From positions 310,001 through 374,000 of the forward strand of contig NZ_JYIV01000027.1 of the NCBI RefSeq assembly GCF_000956405.1: 64,000 nt of DNA, given 5' to 3'. A program made the translations under genes and the position numbers. The notes under the pieces were generated by a model. That model was not told the origin of the DNA. It ran no database searches and saw only the letters and a program-made list of their open reading frames with translations. Below are positions 35,428 through 43,716 of the stretch, piece after piece (within the stretch, counting starts at the first letter, position 1; each line of letters starts with the position of its first letter). This DNA comes from Microbacterium oxydans (lineage in GTDB: Bacteria; Actinomycetota; Actinomycetes; Actinomycetales; Microbacteriaceae).

Positions 35428-37182
35428 CTACAGCGAGAGCCCGTGACCGAAGCGGAACAGGGGGTCGGTCGTGTCGAACGGCACGTCGGGACGCGAGGCC
35501 TCGACGGCCGCCATCGACCGTGGCAGGTCGAACGGCAGTCGCCCCCGTGCGGGGAACGTACCGCTGAGCACGTCCAGCAGTGCCGCGCCGGACGCACCCC
35601 AGTTCACCGTGATCGCTGCCGCGACCTCGGCGAGCGGCGTCAGGATCGGCGGGCGGTCGGCGAGGACGTCGACCACGGTGGGCACGGCGGCCGCGACCTC
35701 GCGGACATGGGCGATCACGTCGTCCGGGAAGTCGAGGGAACCGGCATGGAAGAAGTTCTCGAACATGGTCGCGCGCTCCTCGAACGGAGCCTGCAGCCGG
35801 ATGACGGCCAGATCGGCTTCGGCAGGCGTCTCGACGACGTCCGCGAACTTTTCGGCCACATCCACGTTGATGCCCTCGACGTACAGCTTCAGGCCGCGCG
35901 CGAAGGGCAGGGAGCCGTCGTTCGCGAGCACCGTGATCGACGCGCGCTGGGCGTCCTCCCCCGCGGCACGGAAGTCGGCACGGCCCACGATCTCATCGGC
36001 GGCGTCCTCGTCGACGTATGGGTTCTCGAACAGTCCGAGCTCGAACTTCTCACGCAGGATGCGTCGCGCCGAGATGTCCAGCCGCGCCTCGGTGACCTCA
36101 CCGTCGGCGATGAGCTCGAGCAGCAGCTCCGGGTTCGCCTCACCGCCGAACTGATCGGCGCCCGCATCGAGCACCTTCTTCATCCGCTCGCGAGGCGTGA
36201 GGTCTTCCACGCCCCATGCCCGAGCAGGGAAGGGCTGCCCGAAGATCTCGGAGTCGCTGATGAGGCCCCAGTCGGTGCACACCAGGCCGTCGAAGCCGTA
36301 CCGTTCACGCAGCAGGCCCGTGATCACCGACTTGTTGAAGCCGAAGCCCACCTCCTCGTACTCCGTGCCGACGGGCATCCCGTAGTACGGCATCATCTGC
36401 CGGGTGCCCGCGGCGAGCGCGTCCTCGAACGGCTTCAGGTGAAGCTCGAACTCGCCGCCAGGATAGACCTGCTCACGACCGTACGGGAAGTGCGGATCCT
36501 CGCCGTCCTTCTGGGGCCCGCCACCCGGGAAGTGCTTCGTCATGGTCGATACCGAGCCGGAGCCGAACGACTCCCCCTGGAATCCGCGGATGTAGGCGGC
36601 GCCGAGCTTTCCCGACAGCTCGGCGTCTTCTCCGAAGGTCGCCGTCTGACGGGCCCAGCGCGGCTCGGTCGCGAGGTCGACCTGCGGGTGCAGAGCCACA
36701 CGCAGCCCGACCGCCGTGTACTCCTGGCGGGCGATGTCGGCGAAACGTTCGACGAGCTCCTCGTCACGGGTGGCTGCGAGCCCGAGAGTCTCCGGCCACT
36801 GCGAGAAGGGCCCGGCCAGGATCGACGCTCCCGGGTTCTCGCTGAACGAGTGCCGGGGGTCGGTGGAGAGCGTCACCGGGATGCCGAGGCGCGTGGACGC
36901 CGCGAGCCGCTGCAGGGCGTTCTGCCAGGCGGCGATCTCCCGACCGGTGGGCGCGGCACCCAGCAGGTTGAAGTGCGTCATCTGCTTGGACTCGAGGAAC
37001 TCTCGGGCCGACGGCGTCGCGAACACCGGGTTGGGCTCTTCGAGGTCGCCGATCGCGATCATGGTGTGGAAGAAGAGCCCTGCCTTCTCCTCGATGGTCA
37101 TGGCGTCGAGCAGCAGCTGCACCCGCTCGTCGACCGAGAGGTCGGTGTCGAGCCAGGGGCGCGCGATGGTGGTCTCGGTCAT
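35428..37182 (-). CDS. Glycoside hydrolase family 3 protein (beta-glucosidase type)
   Basis: 584 residues from ATG 37182; the stop of the upstream transporter gene is two bases before. The GH3 catalytic domain has STMTKHFPGGGPQKDGED (the family KHF motif) and the nucleophile Asp304 in GFDGLVCTDWGLISD. A C-terminal alpha/beta sandwich domain follows. There is no signal peptide, so the enzyme is cytosolic and probably splits imported oligosaccharides or beta-glucosides. It forms an operon with the MFS transporter, divergent from a TetR-type regulator, which suggests substrate-induced uptake and hydrolysis. The exact sugar cannot be read. Confidence 0.9.
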   Translation of the reverse strand: MTETTIARPWLDTDLSVDERVQLLLDAMTIEEKAGLFFHTMIAIGDLEEPNPVFATPSAREFLESKQMTHFNLLGAAPTGREIAAWQNALQRLAASTRLGIPVTLSTDPRHSFSENPGASILAGPFSQWPETLGLAATRDEELVERFADIARQEYTAVGLRVALHPQVDLATEPRWARQTATFGEDAELSGKLGAAYIRGFQGESFGSGSVSTMTKHFPGGGPQKDGEDPHFPYGREQVYPGGEFELHLKPFEDALAAGTRQMMPYYGMPVGTEYEEVGFGFNKSVITGLLRERYGFDGLVCTDWGLISDSEIFGQPFPARAWGVEDLTPRERMKKVLDAGADQFGGEANPELLLELIADGEVTEARLDISARRILREKFELGLFENPYVDEDAADEIVGRADFRAAGEDAQRASITVLANDGSLPFARGLKLYVEGINVDVAEKFADVVETPAEADLAVIRLQAPFEERATMFENFFHAGSLDFPDDVIAHVREVAAAVPTVVDVLADRPPILTPLAEVAAAITVNWGASGAALLDVLSGTFPARGRLPFDLPRSMAAVEASRPDVPFDTTDPLFRFGHGLSL

Positions 37183-37184
37183 GG

Positions 37185-38483
37185 TCACTTGACTCCCTTG
37201 ATGCGGTAGACGAGCACGGCGCCGGCCAGCGCGACGAGCGCGCCGAACAGGTACCACGTGGTGTAGCCGCCCAGCGGCGTGGCTGCTCCGATGGCGATGA
37301 TGCCCGGCGCGATGGCAGGAGCGATCGACTGCGGCAGGGCGTTGGCGATGTTCAGCACACCGAGGTCCTTCGCCACGTCATCCGGGTTGGGCAGCACCTC
37401 GGTCGCGAGGGCGAGGTCGACGGAGAGGAACGATCCGGCTCCGAGACCGATGATCGCCTGGGCGATGATGACGGTCGTGACGTCGGGGGCGATGGCGAGG
37501 ATGACCAGACCGACCACCATGATCACGCCGGCGACGGCGACGAAGGGACGACGCTTGCCGATCTTGTCCGAGAGGAAGCCGCCGAGCGGGGAGGAGATCG
37601 CCATCGCCGCCATCGAGGCGAGGTTGGCCGCGAGGATGACGCCGACCGCACCCTGCTCGTCGAGGCCGAACTTGGTGACCAGGTACAGCGGCAGGAACGT
37701 GGCGATGCCGGCATAGCCGAACATCACGAAGAACTTGGTGAGCCAGGTCCATCCGAAGTCGGGGTGCTTGCGCGGGTTGAACACGAACGAGCCGAAGAAC
37801 ATCCCGATCGTGAACTTCTCGGCGGGCTTCTCGGTGAGGCGGCGGTCCTTCAGGATCAGGACGAACACGATCACCAGGATCAGCGCGATCACGCCGGGCA
37901 CGACGAAGCGCTCGAAGTCACCGGGGAGGAAGTTCACCAGGAAGCTGCCGGCGAGGATGCCGATCGGGGTCGTGATGCCGATGATCCCCGACACCTTGCC
38001 GCGGCTGGTGACCGGCACCTGGTCGGGCAGGGTGGCGTTGGCCGCCGCGAGCACGGCGTTCATCGCGGTCTGCACGAGGCACCAGGCGAGCAGGACCATC
38101 CAGACGGAGTTCGCGGAGCCGATGAGGAAGAACCCGCCGAGGCCGACGACGGCGCCGCCCAGGATCCACGGACGACGCATGCCCCAGCGCGAGGTCGTGC
38201 GGTCGGAGAGTCTGCCGACGAGAGGGTTCGCGACGAGGGCGAAGATCGCGCCGACGCCCATCACGAGTCCGAGGCTTCCCTCGGTGTTCACGGGGTCGAT
38301 GTGCTGGATCTTGAAAGCCATGGACACCATCACCGGGGTGAGAAGCGCCAGATAGACACCGAAGTTCACCGCGGCGAGGCCGGGGGTGTAGCCGCGCGGG
38401 GTCTTGGGCGGCGTGGTCCCGGGGGCCTTGAATCCCGTGGTGCCCACCGCGGCCGCGTTGGCGGCGGATGACAGCTCTGTCAT
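37185..38483 (-). CDS. MFS transporter, sugar/glycoside type
   Basis: 432 residues with twelve hydrophobic segments and the MFS loop motif GRLSDRTTSRWGMRRPWI after helix 2, and GGFLSDKIGKRRPF at the equivalent place in the second half. This resembles the glycoside-cation symporter and sucrose-type MFS branch. ATG 38483 follows AAAGGA. The GH3 gene begins two bases after its stop, so the two are translated together. Likely role: import of the sugar conjugate cleaved by the GH3 enzyme. Confidence 0.88.
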   Translation of the reverse strand: MTELSSAANAAAVGTTGFKAPGTTPPKTPRGYTPGLAAVNFGVYLALLTPVMVSMAFKIQHIDPVNTEGSLGLVMGVGAIFALVANPLVGRLSDRTTSRWGMRRPWILGGAVVGLGGFFLIGSANSVWMVLLAWCLVQTAMNAVLAAANATLPDQVPVTSRGKVSGIIGITTPIGILAGSFLVNFLPGDFERFVVPGVIALILVIVFVLILKDRRLTEKPAEKFTIGMFFGSFVFNPRKHPDFGWTWLTKFFVMFGYAGIATFLPLYLVTKFGLDEQGAVGVILAANLASMAAMAISSPLGGFLSDKIGKRRPFVAVAGVIMVVGLVILAIAPDVTTVIIAQAIIGLGAGSFLSVDLALATEVLPNPDDVAKDLGVLNIANALPQSIAPAIAPGIIAIGAATPLGGYTTWYLFGALVALAGAVLVYRIKGVK

Positions 38484-38541
38484 GACAGTCCTTTCGATTC
38501 ACCGCACATCTTCGGGCGATGCGGTTCTGGCATGACAGTAC

Positions 38542-38585
38542 ACCAATCTCGACCGATTGGTAAGTCAAATTAGACCGTCTGGTAA
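38542..38585. promoter_or_regulatory. Operator repeats between MFS/GH3 operon and double-TetR gene
   Basis: A perfect inverted repeat ACCAATC-6 bp-GATTGGT lies at 38542-38561. Its right half is repeated 22 bp further on: GACCGATTGGTAA (38551-38563) and GACCGTCTGGTAA (38573-38585), two helical turns apart on the same face of DNA. It sits between the divergent genes and runs up to the first possible start codon of the regulator. It is the natural target of the TetR-type protein for auto-control and control of the sugar operon. Confidence 0.7.
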
Positions 38586-38602
38586 TGAGCGAGGATAGAG
38601 TG

Positions 38603-39901
38603 ATGACGGAGGATGCGATGACGATGACGGCGACCGGAACCCGTCACTCGCGCGCCGTCGCGACCAGGCAGCGCATCCTCAGCGCGGCGCACGATCTGTT
38701 CGTGACCCGCGGCTACCGATCCACCTCGCTGCGCGACATCGCCGCGGCCGCCTCCGTCAGTCATCCAGGGCTCCTCGGCCACTTCGCCTCCAAGGACGAT
38801 CTGCTCGGCGAGGTGGTCGCCGAGCTCGAAACCGAGAACGAGACCGTGTTCAGCGCGATCTCGGCCGCCTCCGAGCCGGGGGAGCTGGTCTTCGCCGGCA
38901 TCGCCGAGCGGAATGCACGCACTCCCGGCTACCTCGAGCTGTTCGCCGCACTCACAGGGGAAGCCTCGGCCCCCGGCCACCCCGCGCACGAGCGGATGCG
39001 CGAGCGCTACTGTCGGATCCGCGCGCTGAGTACGGACGTGCTCGAAGACGCCAAATACCACGGAGTCGTCGCCGCCGATCGCGACGTCGACGGCGAGGCC
39101 GTCCGGCATACGGCCGGCTGGGACGGACTGCAGCTGCTCTCGCAGTACCTTCCCGATCGGGTGGACGTGGTGGAGATGCTCGAGGAGCGCGAGAACCTGT
39201 GGGCGCTGCCTCACGGGTGGCGGGACCCCGACGACGACGCCTCTCCCGATGCCGCTGCTCCCTCCGATCCCCTCCCCCGGCTGCGCGCCACCACCCTCGC
39301 CGACACCGACGCGGACCCCGGCTATGCAGTCGGACGCCGGCGGCGCGCACAGATCCTCTCCGACGCGATGCGTCTGTTCGCCCGTGACGGCTACGGCGAC
39401 ACCAGCCTGCAGGACATCGCCACCGCGGTCGGAGTGTCGAAGTCGACGCTGCTGCATCACTACGCGTCGAAGGAGCTGCTGCTGAGCGCCGTGCTCACCG
39501 AACGCGACAGCGCCATCAACGAGAACCAGATGTTCACGAGCGCCGCCTCGGCTGCCACGGTGCTGCGCAGCATCCCCGACGGTGCTGCGCTCAGCGCGCG
39601 GGACGAACCGGGACTGATCGAGGTCTACGCGGTGCTGTCGTGCGAGGCGGTCCCCGTCGCACACCCCGCGCACGACTACTTCACGATGCGGTTCGCGAAC
39701 GCCCTCGACTACTTCACCGAGCTCTTCCGCCTCGCTCAGGTCGACGGCGACCTGCCGGCACACCGCGATCCCGTGCACGAAGCCAGCTGGCTCATCGCGA
39801 TGTGGGACGGTCTCCAGTACCAATGGCTGTACGACCGCGAAAGGGTCGACATCGCCACGCACCTGCGGGCCCATCTCGACGACGTGCTGCCTCGGCGCTG
39901 A
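38603..39901 (+). CDS. Double TetR-family regulator (two repressors fused in one chain)
   Basis: 432 residues from ATG 38603, eight bases after GAGG. ATG 38585 is also in frame but overlaps the operator and has a poorer ribosome site. Two complete TetR units are joined: helix-turn-helix 1 at about 20-65 (RQRILSAAHDLFVTRGYRST, then SHPGLLGHFASKDDLLGE) and helix-turn-helix 2 at about 245-295 (RAQILSDAMRLFARDGYGDT, then SKSTLLHHYASKELLLS). Each is followed by its own ligand-binding helical domain (TAGWDGLQLL and IAMWDGLQYQWLY). TetR proteins normally dimerise, so this chain could be an intramolecular dimer. It is divergent from the MFS/GH3 operon. Confidence 0.9.
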   Translation: MTEDAMTMTATGTRHSRAVATRQRILSAAHDLFVTRGYRSTSLRDIAAAASVSHPGLLGHFASKDDLLGEVVAELETENETVFSAISAASEPGELVFAGIAERNARTPGYLELFAALTGEASAPGHPAHERMRERYCRIRALSTDVLEDAKYHGVVAADRDVDGEAVRHTAGWDGLQLLSQYLPDRVDVVEMLEERENLWALPHGWRDPDDDASPDAAAPSDPLPRLRATTLADTDADPGYAVGRRRRAQILSDAMRLFARDGYGDTSLQDIATAVGVSKSTLLHHYASKELLLSAVLTERDSAINENQMFTSAASAATVLRSIPDGAALSARDEPGLIEVYAVLSCEAVPVAHPAHDYFTMRFANALDYFTELFRLAQVDGDLPAHRDPVHEASWLIAMWDGLQYQWLYDRERVDIATHLRAHLDDVLPRR

Positions 39902-40014
39902 GACGGCACTGCGCTCCGCATCCGGTGCGCTGTGCGCGGCTCCAGGCGCGGCGATCAGCGTCGGCGTCGCCCGCCTGCATGCCCCCGAGATCGCGCCGCG
40001 CTCGTGCACCGAGC

Positions 40015-40105
40015 TCAGACGCCGGGTTCAGGCGCCGGGCTCAGGCGCCGGGTTCAGACGCCGAGGCCAGACGCCGGGTTCAGGCGCCGGGTTCAGGCGC
40101 CGGCG
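40015..40105. repeat. 13-bp tandem repeat at the recQ 3' end
   Basis: Seven copies of a 13-bp unit, consensus TCAGGCGCCGGGT, with a few changes (CAGACG variants). The last copy overlaps the end of recQ and supplies its final codons and stop. The unit is not a multiple of three, and it fills most of the gap between the double-TetR gene and recQ. Confidence 0.85.
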
Positions 40106-42120
40106 ATCACCGCGAGAACGCCTTCGCCGTACGCTTCGCGCTTCTTCGCTCCGATGCCGGTGATCCCGTCGAGATCGGCGAGTGAACTCGGGCGGTGTTC
40201 CGCGAGCGCACGCAAAGTCGCATCTCCGAACACGATGTACGCGGGCACGCCCTGCTCCCGCGCTGTCTCGGCCCGCCATGCGCGCAGTGCCTCGAACAGC
40301 GGCCGGTCCCCCGTGTCCAGGGCATCGGCGGCGCTGGCCTTGCGGGCACGCCCCGAGGAGGTCGGACGCCCGATGGTGTCCTTGCGCAGCGGGACAGCGG
40401 TCTCGCCACGCAGCACTCCGGCCGCCTGCTCACCGGGAGCGAGGGTGCCGTAGTCTCCCTGCGCGACCAGGATGCCGCGGGCCAGGAGCTGACGGACGAC
40501 GCTGCGCCAATCCTGATCGGAGAGGTCGCCGCCGATGCCGTATGTCGCGAGCTTGTCGTGGCCCTGCTGCCTGATGCGCTCTGTCGAAGCTCCGCGGAGG
40601 ATGTCGATCAGATGACCGGCGCCGAACGCCTGATTGCGCTCCCGCTTCAACCGCACGATCGTCGACAGCAGCTTCTGCGCGGGCACGAGGCCGTCGAACG
40701 TCTCCGTGTCGTCGAGGCAGGTGTCGCAGTTGCCGCACGGCTGCGACTCCTGGCCGAAGTAGCCGAGCAGGTTCTGCCTGCGGCATTCCACGGTCTCGCA
40801 CAGCGCGAGCATGGCGTCGAGGTGCTGCCCCATCCGCATCTTGAACGTGCGATCACCCGGGCTCTGATCGATGAGCCTGCGCTGCTGCACGACGTCGCCG
40901 AGTCCGTAGGCCATCCAAGCCACCGAGGGTTCGCCGTCTCGACCGGCACGCCCGGTCTCCTGGTAGTAGCCCTCCACGGACTTCGGTAGATCGACGTGCG
41001 CGACGAAGCGCACGTCCGGCTTGTCGATGCCCATCCCGAATGCGATGGTGGCGACCATGACGATGCCGTCCTCGCGGAGGAAGCGCGCCTGGTTCGCGGC
41101 GCGCACCTCGCCGGGCAGACCCGCGTGGTACGGCAGGGCGTCGAACCCCTGGGCGGTGAGATAGGTGGCCGTCTGCTCGACCGACTTGCGGCTGAGCGCG
41201 TACACGATGCCCGCCGCGCCCTCCGGCTGCGAGCGGATGAACTGGACGAGCTGCTTGCGCGGATCGACCTTCGGTACGATGCGGTACTGGATGTTCGGGC
41301 GGTCGAAGCTCGCCACGAAGTGCGCCGCGCCGTCGAGGCGCAGACGCTCGGTGATCTCCTTGTGCGTCGCTGCCGTGGCCGTCGCTGTGAGCGCCATGCG
41401 CGGCACCCCGGGGAACCGCTCACCCAGGTCGCCGAGGGCCAGGTAGTCGGGGCGGAAGTCGTGTCCCCACTGCGACACGCAGTGCGCCTCGTCGATCGCG
41501 ATCACGCTGAGAGTCCCGCGCTGGAGCAGCGCCGTGGTGTGAGAGTTCGAGAGACGCTCCGGTGCCACGTAGATGAGGTCGAGCTCGCCGGCGACGTAGG
41601 CCCTCTCGACCTCGCGACGCTCATCGATCGCCTGGGTGGAGTTGAGGTAGGCGGCCTTCACACCGTTCGCCCGCAGCGCGTCGACCTGGTCGTGCATGAG
41701 AGCGATGAGCGGGCTGATCACGAGGCCGGTGCCCTCGCGCACGAGCGCCGGCACCTGATACGTGATGCTCTTCCCGCCACCGGTCGGCATCAGCACCACG
41801 GCGTCTCCGCCCGCGATGACCTGCTCGACGATGTCGGCCTGATCGCCGCGGAAGTCGTCGTACCCGAACACCGTGTGCAGCGCCTCGCGCGCGGTGGCGT
41901 AGCGGCTCGGCGTCGCGCGGCGCTCGACCGGCGGGCGCACGGTGGGGGAAGAAGTTACGGGGGTGACCGGGCCCTGCCCCCAGTCGAGAGGGGGCTCGAA
42001 GCCCGCGCCCTGAGGTTCCCAGTCCATCGGCTCCGGCGGGTAGGAGGCCTCCCAGCCGTCGTCGTAGGGCTCGTCGGCGTACGGCAGATCCGCGTACGGG
42101 TCACGGGGAGTCTGCGGCAT
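40093..42120 (-). CDS. recQ: RecQ family ATP-dependent DNA helicase
   Basis: 675 residues. An acidic, disordered N-terminal extension of about 75 residues comes first. The helicase core has Walker A MPTGGGKS, the DEAH box IDEAHCVSQWGHDFRPDY, motif III TATATA, and motif VI QETGRAGRDGE. A zinc site follows (CRRQNLLGYFG...CGNCDTC), then a winged-helix RQC region and a C-terminal HRDC domain (EHRPSSLADLDGITGIGAKK). It unwinds 3' to 5' in recombinational repair. The gene stands alone and is divergent from the GNAT gene. Confidence 0.94.
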   Translation of the reverse strand: MPQTPRDPYADLPYADEPYDDGWEASYPPEPMDWEPQGAGFEPPLDWGQGPVTPVTSSPTVRPPVERRATPSRYATAREALHTVFGYDDFRGDQADIVEQVIAGGDAVVLMPTGGGKSITYQVPALVREGTGLVISPLIALMHDQVDALRANGVKAAYLNSTQAIDERREVERAYVAGELDLIYVAPERLSNSHTTALLQRGTLSVIAIDEAHCVSQWGHDFRPDYLALGDLGERFPGVPRMALTATATAATHKEITERLRLDGAAHFVASFDRPNIQYRIVPKVDPRKQLVQFIRSQPEGAAGIVYALSRKSVEQTATYLTAQGFDALPYHAGLPGEVRAANQARFLREDGIVMVATIAFGMGIDKPDVRFVAHVDLPKSVEGYYQETGRAGRDGEPSVAWMAYGLGDVVQQRRLIDQSPGDRTFKMRMGQHLDAMLALCETVECRRQNLLGYFGQESQPCGNCDTCLDDTETFDGLVPAQKLLSTIVRLKRERNQAFGAGHLIDILRGASTERIRQQGHDKLATYGIGGDLSDQDWRSVVRQLLARGILVAQGDYGTLAPGEQAAGVLRGETAVPLRKDTIGRPTSSGRARKASAADALDTGDRPLFEALRAWRAETAREQGVPAYIVFGDATLRALAEHRPSSLADLDGITGIGAKKREAYGEGVLAVIAGA

Positions 42121-42188
42121 CCCTCCAGCGTAACCACCCCTGCTGACGGCGGCTGTGCGTCATCCACAACCCGCGTCGGCCTGCTGCC

Positions 42189-42265
42189 GAAACCCAGACC
42201 ACCCGCCGTCCATTCGGAGTGTCGTGTTCCGACGCGCCGGAGCTGCAGCCGACGGTCTGGGTTTC
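42189..42265. repeat. Perfect 12-bp inverted repeat with nested hairpin upstream of GNAT gene
   Basis: GAAACCCAGACC (42189-42200) and GGTCTGGGTTTC (42254-42265) enclose 53 bp, which itself holds a short inverted repeat (TCGGA/TCCGA). It could be a small palindromic mobile-type element or a regulatory site between divergent recQ and the GNAT gene. A possible -10 for the GNAT gene, TAGGTT, is at 42294-42299. Confidence 0.6.
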
Positions 42266-42326
42266 CGCCGGGCCCGACCCCGCACACGGGGCGTAGGTTG
42301 GAGGCATCCGTTCGAAGGAGCAGCCG

Positions 42327-42671
42327 ATGACCGACATCACCGTGACCCGCAACGACGAAGACTCGCGCTTCGAGATCCGCTCCGACGACGTGCTCGCCGG
42401 CTTCGCGGCGTTCGACCTGCGCCCCGGATCCATCCGCTTCCTGCACACCGAGATCGACCCGGCGTTCCAGGGCCAGGGACTGGCGGGCACGCTCGCGTCC
42501 GAGGCCTTGGCGGATGCTGTCGGGCGCGGTGAGGCGATCGTCCCCCTGTGCCCGTACATCGCGAAGTACCTCGAGACGCACGATGTTCCCGGTGCCGAGA
42601 TCCGCTGGCCGAAGTCCCCGTCCGGATCTGCCGGATCCGCGGGCGAGGACCCGACGGGCCGGGCGGAATGA
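42327..42671 (+). CDS. GNAT family N-acetyltransferase (short, YidJ-like)
   Basis: 114 residues behind GGAG. It resembles the short acetyltransferase-CG group: SRFEIRSDDVLAGFAAFDLR, then the acyl-CoA binding loop region FQGQGLAGTLASEALADAV, then VPLCPYIAKYLETH, which is characteristic. The last 20 residues are Gly/Ser-rich. The substrate is unknown; members acetylate small amines or proteins. The stop overlaps the pirin gene start as ATGA, so both are made together. Confidence 0.85.
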   Translation: MTDITVTRNDEDSRFEIRSDDVLAGFAAFDLRPGSIRFLHTEIDPAFQGQGLAGTLASEALADAVGRGEAIVPLCPYIAKYLETHDVPGAEIRWPKSPSGSAGSAGEDPTGRAE

Positions 42672-43585
42672 TCGGGCAGCACCGCCTGCTCATCGAGCCG
42701 CGCGAAGTGCCCCTCGGCGGAGTGCGCGGCATGAACGTGCTGCGAGCGCTTCCCCATCGCAACCTCCCCACGATCGGGGCGTGGTGCTTCCTCGATCGGT
42801 TCGGCCCCGCCGACACGAAGATGCGGGTCGAACCGCATCCGCACATCGGGCTGCAGACCGTGACCTGGCCGCTCGTGGGAGAGATCCGGCACCGCGACTC
42901 GCTCGGCAGCGACGCGGACCTGCGCCGTGGACAGCTCAACCTCATGACGGCCGGCAACGGCATCTCGCACTCGGAGTACTCGGTCGGCGACGAGCCGGTG
43001 CCCCTCGACGCGCTGCAGTTCTGGGTGGTGCTTCCCGAGTCGAGCCGACACGGCGATGCGGGCTTCGAGCGGCACACCGAGCTGCCGGCGGTCATACTTC
43101 GGGCGGATGAGGGCTCCGACGCCGAGGCCACCGTCGTGCTCGGCGACTTCGCGGGGACGCACTCCCCCGCCACGGTGCACACCCCCATCGTGGGAGCGGA
43201 GATCGTGCTCGCCCCCGGTTCCCGTGTGCGCCTGCCGCTGCGTTCGGACTGGGAGCACGCGCTCATGCTCGTCGAGGGCGACGCCGTGGTGGCGCAGCAT
43301 CCGCTCGATCGCAACGCCCTGCTCTACCTGGGCGACTCGCGCGATGAGATCGAGGTGTCGAGCGACGACGGCGCACTGCTCTTCCTGCTCGGTGGCGAGC
43401 CCTTCGAGGCGGACATCGTGATGTGGTGGAACTTCGCCGGCCGCTCGCACGACGAGATCGTGGAGGCACGCGAGCAGTGGGAGGCGGCGTCCGACCGCTT
43501 CGGGATCGTGGCCGGCCACGACGTGCGCATCCCCGCTCCGCCACTCCCGCCCGTTCGCCTCATGCCCCGCAGCCGCAAGCTCTGA
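42668..43585 (+). CDS. Pirin family protein
   Basis: 305 residues from ATG 42668, overlapping the GNAT stop. It is a bicupin. The N-terminal cupin carries the pirin metal-site sequence EPHPHIGLQTVTW and LMTAGNGISHSEYS, and a C-terminal cupin ends with WWNFAGRSHDEI. Pirins are iron-binding cupins; some have quercetin dioxygenase activity and others act as regulators. Which applies here cannot be told. The start was chosen for the coupling overlap; no codon further upstream starts a pirin-like sequence. Confidence 0.9.
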   Translation: MIGQHRLLIEPREVPLGGVRGMNVLRALPHRNLPTIGAWCFLDRFGPADTKMRVEPHPHIGLQTVTWPLVGEIRHRDSLGSDADLRRGQLNLMTAGNGISHSEYSVGDEPVPLDALQFWVVLPESSRHGDAGFERHTELPAVILRADEGSDAEATVVLGDFAGTHSPATVHTPIVGAEIVLAPGSRVRLPLRSDWEHALMLVEGDAVVAQHPLDRNALLYLGDSRDEIEVSSDDGALLFLLGGEPFEADIVMWWNFAGRSHDEIVEAREQWEAASDRFGIVAGHDVRIPAPPLPPVRLMPRSRKL

Positions 43586-43598
43586 CGCCCTCCCGACT

Positions 43599-43661
43599 CG
43601 CTCCCGTCGCACTTTCTGTCGCTCCGGGCGGCTCCATGCGACAGAAAGTGCGACGGGAGCG
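43599..43661. terminator. Perfect 23-bp inverted repeat between convergent genes
   Basis: Arms at 43599-43621 and 43639-43661 are exact reverse complements (core CGCACTTTCTGTCG / CGACAGAAAGTGCG), with a 17-base loop. It lies between the pirin gene and the symporter gene, which end towards each other, so it can serve as a bidirectional terminator. The perfect arms and AT-richer centre also recall dispersed palindromic repeats. Confidence 0.75.
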
Positions 43662-43664
43662 CAC

Positions 43665-43709
43665 GGGCGCGACGGGTACGGGCGCGACGGGTACGGGCGC
43701 GACGGGTAC
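43665..43709. repeat. Three 15-bp tandem repeats
   Basis: Three exact copies of GGGCGCGACGGGTAC directly follow the long inverted repeat and end 8 bp before the symporter stop codon. No coding role is seen. Confidence 0.85.
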
Positions 43710-43716
43710 GGTGCAC

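Noticed and set aside
40015..40105. Possible CRISPR array in the 13-bp repeats (also at 59215-59309)
   Set aside because: Units are 13-16 bp and directly adjacent with no spacers, and no cas genes are nearby.
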